From the NCBI RefSeq assembly GCF_017115045.1, contig NZ_JABXKK010000035.1, positions 1 through 64,000 of the forward strand: 64,000 nucleotides of DNA. The letters are read 5' to 3'. The notes below the pieces were generated by a model, which ran no database searches, was not told where the DNA came from, and saw nothing but the letters and a program-made list of their open reading frames with translations. The stretch comes from Nostoc sp. NMS8. GTDB lineage: Bacteria > Cyanobacteriota > Cyanobacteriia > Cyanobacteriales > Nostocaceae. The position numbers were made by a program, and so were the translations under genes. Below, one piece after another: positions 56,777 through 64,000 of this stretch (positions are counted from its first letter, which is position 1; every line of letters begins with the position of its first letter).

Positions 56777-57020
56777 ATGGTGTTCAGAACTCGGAAGATG
56801 GTCTTCGGAACTCGGAAAGTCGTGTTCAGAACTCGGAAGTTGCACCTTTGAACTCGGAAGTTGCACCTTTGAACTCGGAAGTTGCACTTTTGAACTCGGA
56901 AGTTGCACCTTTGAACTCGGAAGTTGCACCTTTGAACTCGGAAGTTGCACCTTTGAACTTGGAAGTTGCACTTTTGAACTCGGAAGTTGCACCTTTGAAC
57001 TCGGAAGTTGGTGTTCAAAG
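56777..57020. repeat. 21-bp minisatellite array B
   Basis: Eleven full 21-base units (56777-57007) and a partial one. The first three resemble array A (core GTGTTCAGAACTCGG), and the next eight have the variant core GCACCTTTGAACTCGG, several identical. The outer units are of the array A type while the inner variants look expanded later. As with array A, the array follows a pentapeptide-repeat gene on its 3' side. Confidence 0.9.
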
Positions 57021-57165
57021 CTTGGGTTTTACTTTTCCCCTCGTGGCATTGCATAATTGCGGGGTGATTTGGCAACTTCCTTTCATTCCCCCCTGCTTCA
57101 AGAGCCTCAAGAACCTCCAGAGCTTGCTCCAATTCATCCCACTGTTCTGCAACGTCCCCTTCATC

Positions 57166-58938
57166 TCAATTCAGTCCCAGTTCTTCTTTTAATGCCTCTG
57201 GCACATTCACTGCTGTCTCTAATCCCCGTACACCTTCCCACTGCTGCTTTTTACCCCAGTTCATTTGTTCCATATTGGCGTCGCTGAGGTCTGCACCACC
57301 CAGAATGGCATAGCTGAGATTGCTATGGCTAAGATCCGCGCCGTTGAGAATAGCACCACTGAGGTTACTGCCACTGAGGTTAGCACTCTTAAGGTTGGCA
57401 TAGCTAAGGTCTGTACCGAACAGGATGGCGTCGGTGAGGTCGGCACCACTGAGGTCGGCGTCGTTAAGAATCACGCCGCTGAGGTCGGCTTCGTTGAGAA
57501 TTACCCGACTGAGGTCTACACCGCTGAGGTCAGCGCCTAAGAACATTGCCCCGTTAAGTCTGGCATTGTTAAGTTTGGCACCGTTAAGTTTGGCGTAGCT
57601 GAGGTCTGCTGCAACAAGGATGGCATCACTCAGGTTGGTACTGAAAAGAATTGTGTCGCTGAGGTTACTACCGTTGAGGATGGCGTGACTCAAATCAGCA
57701 CCACTGAGGTCGGCGCGGCAAAGGTCAGCATGGCTGAGGCTGACGCTGCTAAGGTTAGCTTCACTCAGATTCGCACCAAAAAGGATGGCGTTACTTAAGT
57801 CAGCATGGCTGAGGTTGCTGCTGCTAATGTCAGCACGACTGAGGTCGGCGCGGCTGAGGTCGGCGCGGCTAATGTTGGTACTGCTGAGGTCGGCGCGGTT
57901 GAGGTCGGCGCGGCTAAGATTGGCACAGTTAAGGTTAGCACCGCTGAGGTTGATGCTGCTGAGGTCGGCACCGGTGAGGTTAGCACCGCTAAGATTGGCA
58001 CCGCTGAGGTTAGCATCACCAAGGTTAGCACCGCTGAGGTTGGCACCGCTGAGGTTGACACCAATTAAGTTGGCATCGCCGAGATAAGCAAGGCTTAGAT
58101 CAGCACCGCTAAAGTCTGCCCCGGTGAGGTTAGCATCACCCAGGTAAGCACTCCGAAAGTTGCCGCCTTTAAGGAATTGCCCAACTATGCTGGAAAAGTT
58201 GCCAATTTCCAGGGCATCGCTATAGTTGATAATCCGCAACAGTTGGGATGTGAAAAAATTATCTGTGTCTGGTTGATCTGATGGATAGAAGGTGATTTTT
58301 TGTTTGAGTTCATCTCGTTCTTGGGCGTAGCGGTGTAACTCTAACAGTAAAATCAGTACGTTCAGCCCTGTATATATGTCTACCTGTCTCAACCCAATCG
58401 CAATATGTTGTTGTGCCGCCAACTTTAACTTTGTTTTCTGAGGCAGGTTATCATCTGGTGTCCCATCGATAAATTCTCCCTGACACCAACGACGATAAAA
58501 ATCTTCTAGCCGCCCAAAAAGCAATTCTGGGCGAATTTTTTTATCAGTCACAATCAATTCCATGAGTTGGCTGACTATTTCTGGTTTCAAGGCAGCATTG
58601 CCCAATAAATCATAAATCTCTTCATGCATCTGGCGATCGCACACTCTAAAACAAATCCCAGATGGTAAAGTGCCCAATGCGCGATCGTCGCTCTTAGAAG
58701 TCAAACCGCTGTTGTCTAGTATTGTCCATTCTTCTAAGCTTTCTTGCAGTCTTGGAGAGTATAAATATTCCTGTAAATTATCTTGAGTAAACTTAATGCT
58801 TTTGTCTACTTTAATACTTTTTCCTAGAGGTAAAACTGCTTCGGTTTCTGGCGATGTGGTCTTTGGCATTTCTTGCAACCTTGTACCCCTCACATAATTT
58901 CTCAGCAATTGCCAGACTTGAGATAAATATGTTGACAT
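57166..58938 (-). CDS. Pentapeptide-repeat protein with NACHT-derived N-terminus
   Basis: A 590-residue protein. Its first residues (L-S-Q-V-W-Q-L-L-R) resemble the start of the neighbouring NACHT NTPase. Residues about 105-165 match that protein's C-terminal region (E-I-Y-D-L-L-G..F-Y-R-R-W-C-Q-G). Residues 165-265 match the linker of the 336-residue neighbour, all in one frame. Then come about 60 A-[DN]-L-S-x pentapeptides (about 268-560) and a cap (V-R-G-L-E-T-A-V-N-V-P-E-A-L). It has no Walker A or B, so the NTPase core has been deleted or replaced. It could be a derived sensor, a decoy or a decaying copy. Confidence 0.88.
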   Translation of the reverse strand: MSTYLSQVWQLLRNYVRGTRLQEMPKTTSPETEAVLPLGKSIKVDKSIKFTQDNLQEYLYSPRLQESLEEWTILDNSGLTSKSDDRALGTLPSGICFRVCDRQMHEEIYDLLGNAALKPEIVSQLMELIVTDKKIRPELLFGRLEDFYRRWCQGEFIDGTPDDNLPQKTKLKLAAQQHIAIGLRQVDIYTGLNVLILLLELHRYAQERDELKQKITFYPSDQPDTDNFFTSQLLRIINYSDALEIGNFSSIVGQFLKGGNFRSAYLGDANLTGADFSGADLSLAYLGDANLIGVNLSGANLSGANLGDANLSGANLSGANLTGADLSSINLSGANLNCANLSRADLNRADLSSTNISRADLSRADLSRADISSSNLSHADLSNAILFGANLSEANLSSVSLSHADLCRADLSGADLSHAILNGSNLSDTILFSTNLSDAILVAADLSYAKLNGAKLNNARLNGAMFLGADLSGVDLSRVILNEADLSGVILNDADLSGADLTDAILFGTDLSYANLKSANLSGSNLSGAILNGADLSHSNLSYAILGGADLSDANMEQMNWGKKQQWEGVRGLETAVNVPEALKEELGLN

Positions 58939-59712
58939 TTCTGTGTCCGTTGTTACATTTAAGTTACTGTTTTGATAATCCTGAATTAAAAATTTTTCTA
59001 TGCTAGTTTGCTTTTCATTGCTACAAATTAATAGTATAAATAAATACTATAGTAAAAAATCATGAGTTAGCGATGTCTACACCAGACGAGTTTTTGTGAG
59101 TTTGGCAAAGACCTTTCTGGATGATAGCTTCTTGCTTACCTGTAGTCGCTTTCAGATGCTTCTCCTGATGTCAATAAAGTGTTAGCTTCAAAATCCTTTC
59201 AAAAATCAAGTAATTTCCATGTTTTGGTTAATTTGTTATACTTTCTTCCCAAGAAATTTACTAGTCTGATGTAAAAATAATACTTACTGTTTCTTGGAGA
59301 CACAATTGTTAGGGAAAATCCTACACTAAAACAGCACAACAAAGCTGAAAAATGGCAACTAAAATTTCAGTCAAACGATTTTGGATTTACCCTGACCACC
59401 AGGATACAGGGGTTGATGATTTTGGCTTGACGATAGCTTTGCATTAGTGAGTCAGATGTTACGCACAGTTGCTAATCTTCTCTGGGAGATGCTGCACGAA
59501 TACTATCAAGGGTCACGAAGGCCTTTTTGGTTGACCCTGACTACAAGGGTCGAAGCAGTACCAAAAACTTTTTTAATCCAAAATCAAAAATTGGCGCGAT
59601 CGCAAGTTTGCTGCTTAATATAAAGCAGCTAAGAGAATCAGCAGAGTCCAGGCTGCATAGCTTTGCAAAAGTTAAAAATTAACTGCGGGATAGTTATTAG
59701 GGAATAAATGCG
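58939..59712. other. 774-base intergenic region
   Basis: Located between the divergent pentapeptide and metalloprotease genes. A 32-codon frame at 59352-59450 (MATKISVKRFWIYPDHQD..) is too short to support. AGGGA before the ATG at 59713 fits a ribosome binding site. Nothing else is recognised. Confidence 0.45.
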
Positions 59713-62700
59713 ATGAAGAAATTAACTTTTTATATAATTTTGTTACATGGTTTGTTTTTAGGAGTAACAACGGCTAGCGCTAAGTCACCCTCTGTTAACA
59801 GAGTGGATACAGAGTTATCAACTAACCATAAGTTTGTAGAAAGTGTGGTTAAAACCAAAACTGAAGAAAAATCTAATAGTCAGTTAACAACAGAAACTTC
59901 TTCAACTAAAATTTCAGCTTTATCACTAACTAATATCAATATTCCTCAGAAACAGAAGCTATCATCAGGGCAAGTTTGGGTAGTTAATCAAAATAAACAT
60001 GTACAGCCTCAACCATTTATTTGGGTAGTAAAAGATCCCCAAAAAGCAGCACAGCAACCATTTTTGCAAGTTGCAAAACCCCCAGAAAAACCGAATGCAA
60101 AGCCTAGTGCTACTGCTAAACCAGTAGCAAAGGATGAATTAGAGCCATTCAACGAAGTAACTAAAGACACCCAAAAGTCAGGGGGATTGTTCACTCTTTA
60201 TCGCAATAAAGAAAAGAATAAGATTTATCTAGAAATTAAGCCAGAGCAACTTAATAAAAATTACCTAGCTACAGCAACCCTAGAATCGGGTATTGGCGAA
60301 CGGGGTATTTATAGTGGTATGCCTCTGCAAGATTTTTTGTTTTATTTCCAACGAGTGGATGATAAACTACATTTTGTGATCCGCAATGTGAATTTTCGCA
60401 CACGTGAGGGAGATCCCCAGGTGCGATCGCTGATGCGATCTTTTAGTGACTCTGTTCTCTACACCGTTTCCATTAAAAGCATTCATCCAGAACGCAAAAC
60501 TATTCTTATTGACTTGGGAGATCTGTTACTCACAGACTTAGCTGGATTATCTGCAAGTTTAGGAGTTCCAAGCAGCACAGAGCAATCCTATTTTGGTAAT
60601 GCGAAAGCCTTTCCCCAAAACTTAGAAGTTGAATCAGTTTTGAATTTCTCTGGTAGCGTTGACCGCGACAGTGAAGTAGCAAGCTTTGCATCCCTAGCTG
60701 ACAACCGTGGTTTTACCCTACGCGTCCACTATAGTCTCTCCCAATTACCCGATCAAGATTATCGACCGCGCCTTGCTGACGATCGCATCGGCTATTTCAT
60801 CACCGCCTACCAAGATTTATCCAAAGATGATCGCGGCGATTCTTTTGTCCGCTATATAAATCGCTGGCATTTAGAAAAAGCAGATCCGAAAGCAATTATT
60901 TCTCGCCCCAAAAAACCAATTGTTTTTTGGATTGATAATGCTGTGCCCTTAGAGTACCGCGACGCGATGAAAGATGGCGTACTTATGTGGAACAAAGCCT
61001 TTGTCAAAGCTGGATTCAAGGATGCAATTGAAGTCCGCCAAATGCCCGATGATGCTACCTGGGACCCAGCAGATATTCGTTACAACACAATTCGCTGGAT
61101 TAACACAGTAGATGGTTATTTTGCAATGGGGCCATCCCGTGTTAATCCATTGACAGGGGAAATTTTAGATGCAGACATTCTCGTAGATGCTAGCTTTATA
61201 CGGGCACTCAAAAATGAGTATCGTAAAATCGTCCAACCTAGTCAAACAGAAAATCGCACTACCCTATCAGCTTTGATGCAAAATCGTCTACTTTGCACTA
61301 ATGGTTTAGATGCGAAAAACAATGGTGCTACCCAGAAAATGCCAGGACAACAGGGGTTGTTGAATCGTTTATCGAAAATGGCAGGTGAGTATGATTTATG
61401 CTACGGCATGGAAGCTGCTAACCAGTTTGCCTTTGGTTCGCTGGCAATGTCATTGCTGCCAGAAACCATAGCCACTCCCGACCAGGTGAAAGAATATATC
61501 AATCAATATTTACGTTTAATCATCGCTCACGAAGTTGGACATACTCTTGGTTTACGTCATAATTTCCGTGGTAGTACACTGCTACCACCCCAGGAAATGA
61601 ATAATACGGAAATTACGAAAACAAAAGGTTTGACAACTTCCGTAATGGACTATATTCCCCCAAATATTGCTCCTCAAGGTATAAAACAAGGAGATTATTT
61701 TCCCAGTGTGGTGGGGCCTTATGATGAATGGGCGATTAAGTACGGCTACACAACAATTAAGACATCAACTCCTCTAGCGGAAAAGCCAATTTTGGAGGAA
61801 ATCGCTGCACAATCTTATAAGCCAGAGTTGAGTTATTCCACAGATGAAGATGTGTATGACCTTGACCCAACTGCTGATGCTTGGGACAACAGTAACAATG
61901 TACTACTTTATTCTCAGTGGCAGTTGAATAATGCGCGGGTGATGTGGGAACGTCTCGATAAACGTTTCCCTATGGCTGGTGATAGTTACAGCGATGTGAG
62001 CGAACGTTTTAGCACCGTATTGGGTAACTATTTTCAGCAAATATATTACACCACAAAATACATTGGGGGACAGTCTTTCTATCGCATTCACCCTAGTGAG
62101 ATACCCTCTGGAGTTACCCAACACCGATTACCATTTGAAGCAGTACCAGTTGAAGAACAGCGCCAAGCTTTAGATACACTACAAAAGTATGTGTTTGCAG
62201 AAGATGCCCTAAACTTTTCACCAGAACTACTAAATAAATTAGCACCTTCCCGTTGGCGACATTGGGGTACTTCGCCACAAGTTGGCCGTTTAGATTTTCC
62301 AATTCATGACTTGGTGCTATTTATGCAGGGTTCTGTATTACGAGATTTACTTTCAAGCGATCGCCTTTCTCGTCTTAAGGATATCGAACTCAAAACTCCC
62401 GAAGGAAAAGCCCTGACTCTACCAGAATTATTTGACACTTTGCAGTCAGGTATTTGGACGGAAGTCATCAAACCAAAAGGTAAACCGATGAAAATTGCCA
62501 GTTTGCGGCGAGGCTTGCAGCGGGAATATCTGGACATTTTAACTGGTATGGTATTGCGAAAAGAACATGTTCCAGAAGATGCTCGGACTTTAGCTTGGTA
62601 TAAACTCAAACAACTAGATGAGAAACTTAAGGGAGTTAATTCCGAGGATGAATATACCAAAGCGCACTTACTAGAAACGCGCGATCGCATCGAGAAAGTT

Positions 62701-62727
62701 TTAAATGCACCGTTGCAAGCGAATTAA
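59713..62727 (+). CDS. Secreted zinc metalloprotease (DUF4953/DUF5117-type)
   Basis: A 1004-residue exported protein. It has a signal peptide (MKKLTFYIILLHGLFLGVTT.., likely cleaved after A-S-A), a low-complexity Lys/Pro/Ala-rich segment to about residue 150, a DUF5117-like domain (about 150-400), then a metzincin-like catalytic domain. The zinc site is H-E-V-G-H-T-L-G-L-R-H near residue 606. A Met-turn candidate is S-V-M-D-Y near 642. The C-terminal third is helical. Related proteins are large periplasmic or outer-membrane peptidases of unclear substrate. It ends close to a palindromic terminator. Confidence 0.82.
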   Translation: MKKLTFYIILLHGLFLGVTTASAKSPSVNRVDTELSTNHKFVESVVKTKTEEKSNSQLTTETSSTKISALSLTNINIPQKQKLSSGQVWVVNQNKHVQPQPFIWVVKDPQKAAQQPFLQVAKPPEKPNAKPSATAKPVAKDELEPFNEVTKDTQKSGGLFTLYRNKEKNKIYLEIKPEQLNKNYLATATLESGIGERGIYSGMPLQDFLFYFQRVDDKLHFVIRNVNFRTREGDPQVRSLMRSFSDSVLYTVSIKSIHPERKTILIDLGDLLLTDLAGLSASLGVPSSTEQSYFGNAKAFPQNLEVESVLNFSGSVDRDSEVASFASLADNRGFTLRVHYSLSQLPDQDYRPRLADDRIGYFITAYQDLSKDDRGDSFVRYINRWHLEKADPKAIISRPKKPIVFWIDNAVPLEYRDAMKDGVLMWNKAFVKAGFKDAIEVRQMPDDATWDPADIRYNTIRWINTVDGYFAMGPSRVNPLTGEILDADILVDASFIRALKNEYRKIVQPSQTENRTTLSALMQNRLLCTNGLDAKNNGATQKMPGQQGLLNRLSKMAGEYDLCYGMEAANQFAFGSLAMSLLPETIATPDQVKEYINQYLRLIIAHEVGHTLGLRHNFRGSTLLPPQEMNNTEITKTKGLTTSVMDYIPPNIAPQGIKQGDYFPSVVGPYDEWAIKYGYTTIKTSTPLAEKPILEEIAAQSYKPELSYSTDEDVYDLDPTADAWDNSNNVLLYSQWQLNNARVMWERLDKRFPMAGDSYSDVSERFSTVLGNYFQQIYYTTKYIGGQSFYRIHPSEIPSGVTQHRLPFEAVPVEEQRQALDTLQKYVFAEDALNFSPELLNKLAPSRWRHWGTSPQVGRLDFPIHDLVLFMQGSVLRDLLSSDRLSRLKDIELKTPEGKALTLPELFDTLQSGIWTEVIKPKGKPMKIASLRRGLQREYLDILTGMVLRKEHVPEDARTLAWYKLKQLDEKLKGVNSEDEYTKAHLLETRDRIEKVLNAPLQAN

Positions 62728-62763
62728 AAAAGATAGAAGTTAGTGCAAATATCGAGGGACTCA

Positions 62764-62794
62764 GATCCCCGACTTCTTGAAGAAGTCGGGGATC
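62764..62794 (+). terminator. 31-base palindrome, copy 2 (terminator)
   Basis: GATCCCCGACTTCTT, a G, then its exact complement, followed by TTTTT. The palindrome is identical to the one at 51777-51807 except for the centre base. Lying 37 bases after the metalloprotease stop and followed by a T run, it can act as an intrinsic terminator. Confidence 0.8.
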
Positions 62795-62851
62795 TTTTTG
62801 TTCGTAACTCCTGTAAGGATTATGCTGTCAGATAAAAACTTGTGCTTTTTC

Positions 62852-63595
62852 TTAACTACTCAACGCCTTTAAAAACCTTTGCAAACTCTTAAAAACGCTG
62901 GGCTTTCTCGCAGGTGTCGCATCTGTTGTTGTTTGCGGTTGTCCTTTTAAAAGAATCTGATCCAAATCATCACCCGATGGTTTTGTGGGTAACTCCGCAA
63001 TTCTTTGATATTCGCCATCGGTTTCCAGCCAAACTTCCCACTGTCCTGGGTAGCAGCGAGACAGGGCACTTTGATCGTCTATGGGACGCAAATAATAGCA
63101 GGATTCAATGGTATTGGTGAAACGCTCACGAGTTTTTCTGGCTGCATAACCAATGCCCACAACCCCAGAATCTTCTAAACGGGGATTTAACAATACTAAA
63201 GGGCGATCGCCTATTACTTCACACAACTTTTCTAACTGCGGCACTTCTACGGCAGTAGGGGCAATGAATAAGAAAATCTCATCCTCTGGCTGAATTTTTG
63301 TCTGCAAAGAAGCGGCCCTACCCGTACCAATATCCAAAATTTGAAATGGTGCATCTGCCCAATCACGACGGGCTAGGGCAGCTGCGCCAGCATCAGCAAA
63401 GAAAATCTTTAAACGGGAATCATAATCTGTAAACACGGGCAAAAATTGTTCCGCCACCGGCATATACTTCAGTTCTGGGAACAGAAACTCAACTTGCAGA
63501 CGAGTACAGCCATCTGCAAGGGCAGTTTGGACGGCTACACGAGATTGGGCGATCGCATCTTCAAGACTATTTGGAAGTTCACTCATAATCTGCAT
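62852..63595 (-). CDS. DUF1995-family protein
   Basis: A 247-residue DUF1995 protein, a family restricted largely to cyanobacteria and plastids. Characteristic parts are L-P-N-S-L-E-D-A-I-A-Q near the start, V-E-F-L-F-P-E-L-K near 48, L-V-L-L-N-P-R-L-E-D near 135 and S-C-Y-Y-L-R-P near 172. The function is not established; it is probably soluble. The start may be 63595 (MQIMSE) or 63586 (MSELPNSL); the family favours the second. Confidence 0.85.
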   Translation of the reverse strand: MQIMSELPNSLEDAIAQSRVAVQTALADGCTRLQVEFLFPELKYMPVAEQFLPVFTDYDSRLKIFFADAGAAALARRDWADAPFQILDIGTGRAASLQTKIQPEDEIFLFIAPTAVEVPQLEKLCEVIGDRPLVLLNPRLEDSGVVGIGYAARKTRERFTNTIESCYYLRPIDDQSALSRCYPGQWEVWLETDGEYQRIAELPTKPSGDDLDQILLKGQPQTTTDATPARKPSVFKSLQRFLKALSS

Positions 63596-63960
63596 GGTTC
63601 TCTAGTGTCTACTCCCATTGTTTCAGTATTAGCTCTTAATTAGCAGGACTTACGCAGGTGATATCGCCTAATCCCCTGAAAACCTAGGAAGGATTTGATC
63701 AACAGCGCGGGTGAGAAATTTGCTTGTCGCCATTGTGCGATCGCCTTGACTAGTTGAGAAAATATTTTATACCAGTATATTTTCTGGTTTTTTATAACTT
63801 TAGTTATATCTCTATTGATTGTTAATAGTGTTTAGCTTGAATATTTCCCTAATATAAATCATCAAATAATTCCATTAAAATCAGTCGCCAGCAGGATGAG
63901 ACTTAGCACAATATTTTTTATACTGACAAATAAACGTTATATACAACTCAGGAACAGCTT
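63596..63960. other. 365-base intergenic region
   Basis: AT-rich gap between the divergent DUF1995 gene and the partial gene at the right edge. A GCAGGACTTACGCA motif of dispersed type lies near 63643. The region should contain the promoter of the partial gene; AGGA about 10 bases before the ATG at 63961 fits a ribosome binding site. Confidence 0.45.
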
Positions 63961-64000
63961 ATGCCTATTCACAAACTTGAACATTTTGACCCCAATTATC
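63961..64000 (+). CDS. Start of a gene cut by the window end
   Basis: Thirteen codons (M-P-I-H-K-L-E-H-F-D-P-N-Y) follow a plausible ribosome binding site. The wording resembles the first residues of cyanobacterial PRC-barrel domain stress proteins (x-H-K-x-x-x-F-D-P-x-Y), but thirteen residues are too few to assign a family. Confidence 0.4.
   Translation, partial: MPIHKLEHFDPNY

Noticed and set aside
53084..57020. CRISPR arrays
   Set aside because: The 21-base units are contiguous without unique spacers, vary internally, and no cas genes are present; they are minisatellites.

Overview
The window looks like chromosomal DNA from a filamentous, Nostoc-type cyanobacterium. The evidence is the very frequent GCGATCGC (HIP1) octamer, a multi-GAF bilin-type sensor kinase, heptanucleotide tandem repeats and small palindromic elements between genes, and typical cyanobacterial families (DUF1995, DUF362, ArsA with an HSP20-like tail, NACHT and pentapeptide-repeat proteins). 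No rRNA, tRNA, CRISPR array or complete insertion sequence was recognised.

Layout. 0.7-2.8 kb: a secreted RTX calcium-binding protein. 3-9.2 kb: a SNF2-family helicase, a GNAT acetyltransferase and pnp. 9.4-14.3 kb: a probable ECF-sigma operon read leftwards (sigma factor, membrane anti-sigma candidate, Spy-like LTxxQ protein, DUF1800 gene broken by one in-frame stop, TAT-exported DUF1501 protein), with a divergent Arg-rich secreted protein. Both sides carry the same promoter-like motif with identical spacing. 14.4-18 kb: alkylation repair (AlkA-like glycosylase, Ada) and dnaN with a strong hairpin at its 3' end. 18.5-32 kb: a 1100-residue sensor kinase with three Cys-His GAF domains, an ArsA-type ATPase, XdhC, a polysaccharide deacetylase, a NarL-type two-component pair, a Spy-like lipoprotein, a Ctp protease, a membrane protein and a group 2 sigma factor. 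32.5-40.6 kb: an efflux operon with one adaptor and two paralogous RND pumps, arranged like mdtABC. 40.6-47.9 kb: HicB-like protein, pgsA, aspA, DUF362 protein, ppa, panD and a metallo-beta-lactamase-fold protein that has lost nearly all its metal ligands. 48-52.9 kb: a RelE-type toxin remnant, HtrA-like protease, DacB-like carboxypeptidase, two MITE-like elements and a LOG-family protein.

53-59 kb is the most unusual part. It holds two copies of a module made of a NACHT NTPase, a linker domain, a pentapeptide-repeat domain and a 21-bp minisatellite. In the left copy the NTPase and the pentapeptide part are separated by one extra A in a run of four. In the right copy the linker is continuous in one frame, but the NTPase core is missing. 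Bacterial NACHT proteins are known anti-phage sensors, so this may be a decaying or diversifying immune locus; that function is inference. The window ends with a large HEXXH metalloprotease, a DUF1995 protein and the first codons of a gene that runs off the end.

Best candidates for new biology: the duplicated NACHT-pentapeptide-minisatellite module, the ECF regulon with its paired promoters, the metal-ligand-free MBL-fold protein beside panD, and a dispersed repeat that supplies both the Shine-Dalgarno sequence and the GTG start of two genes.
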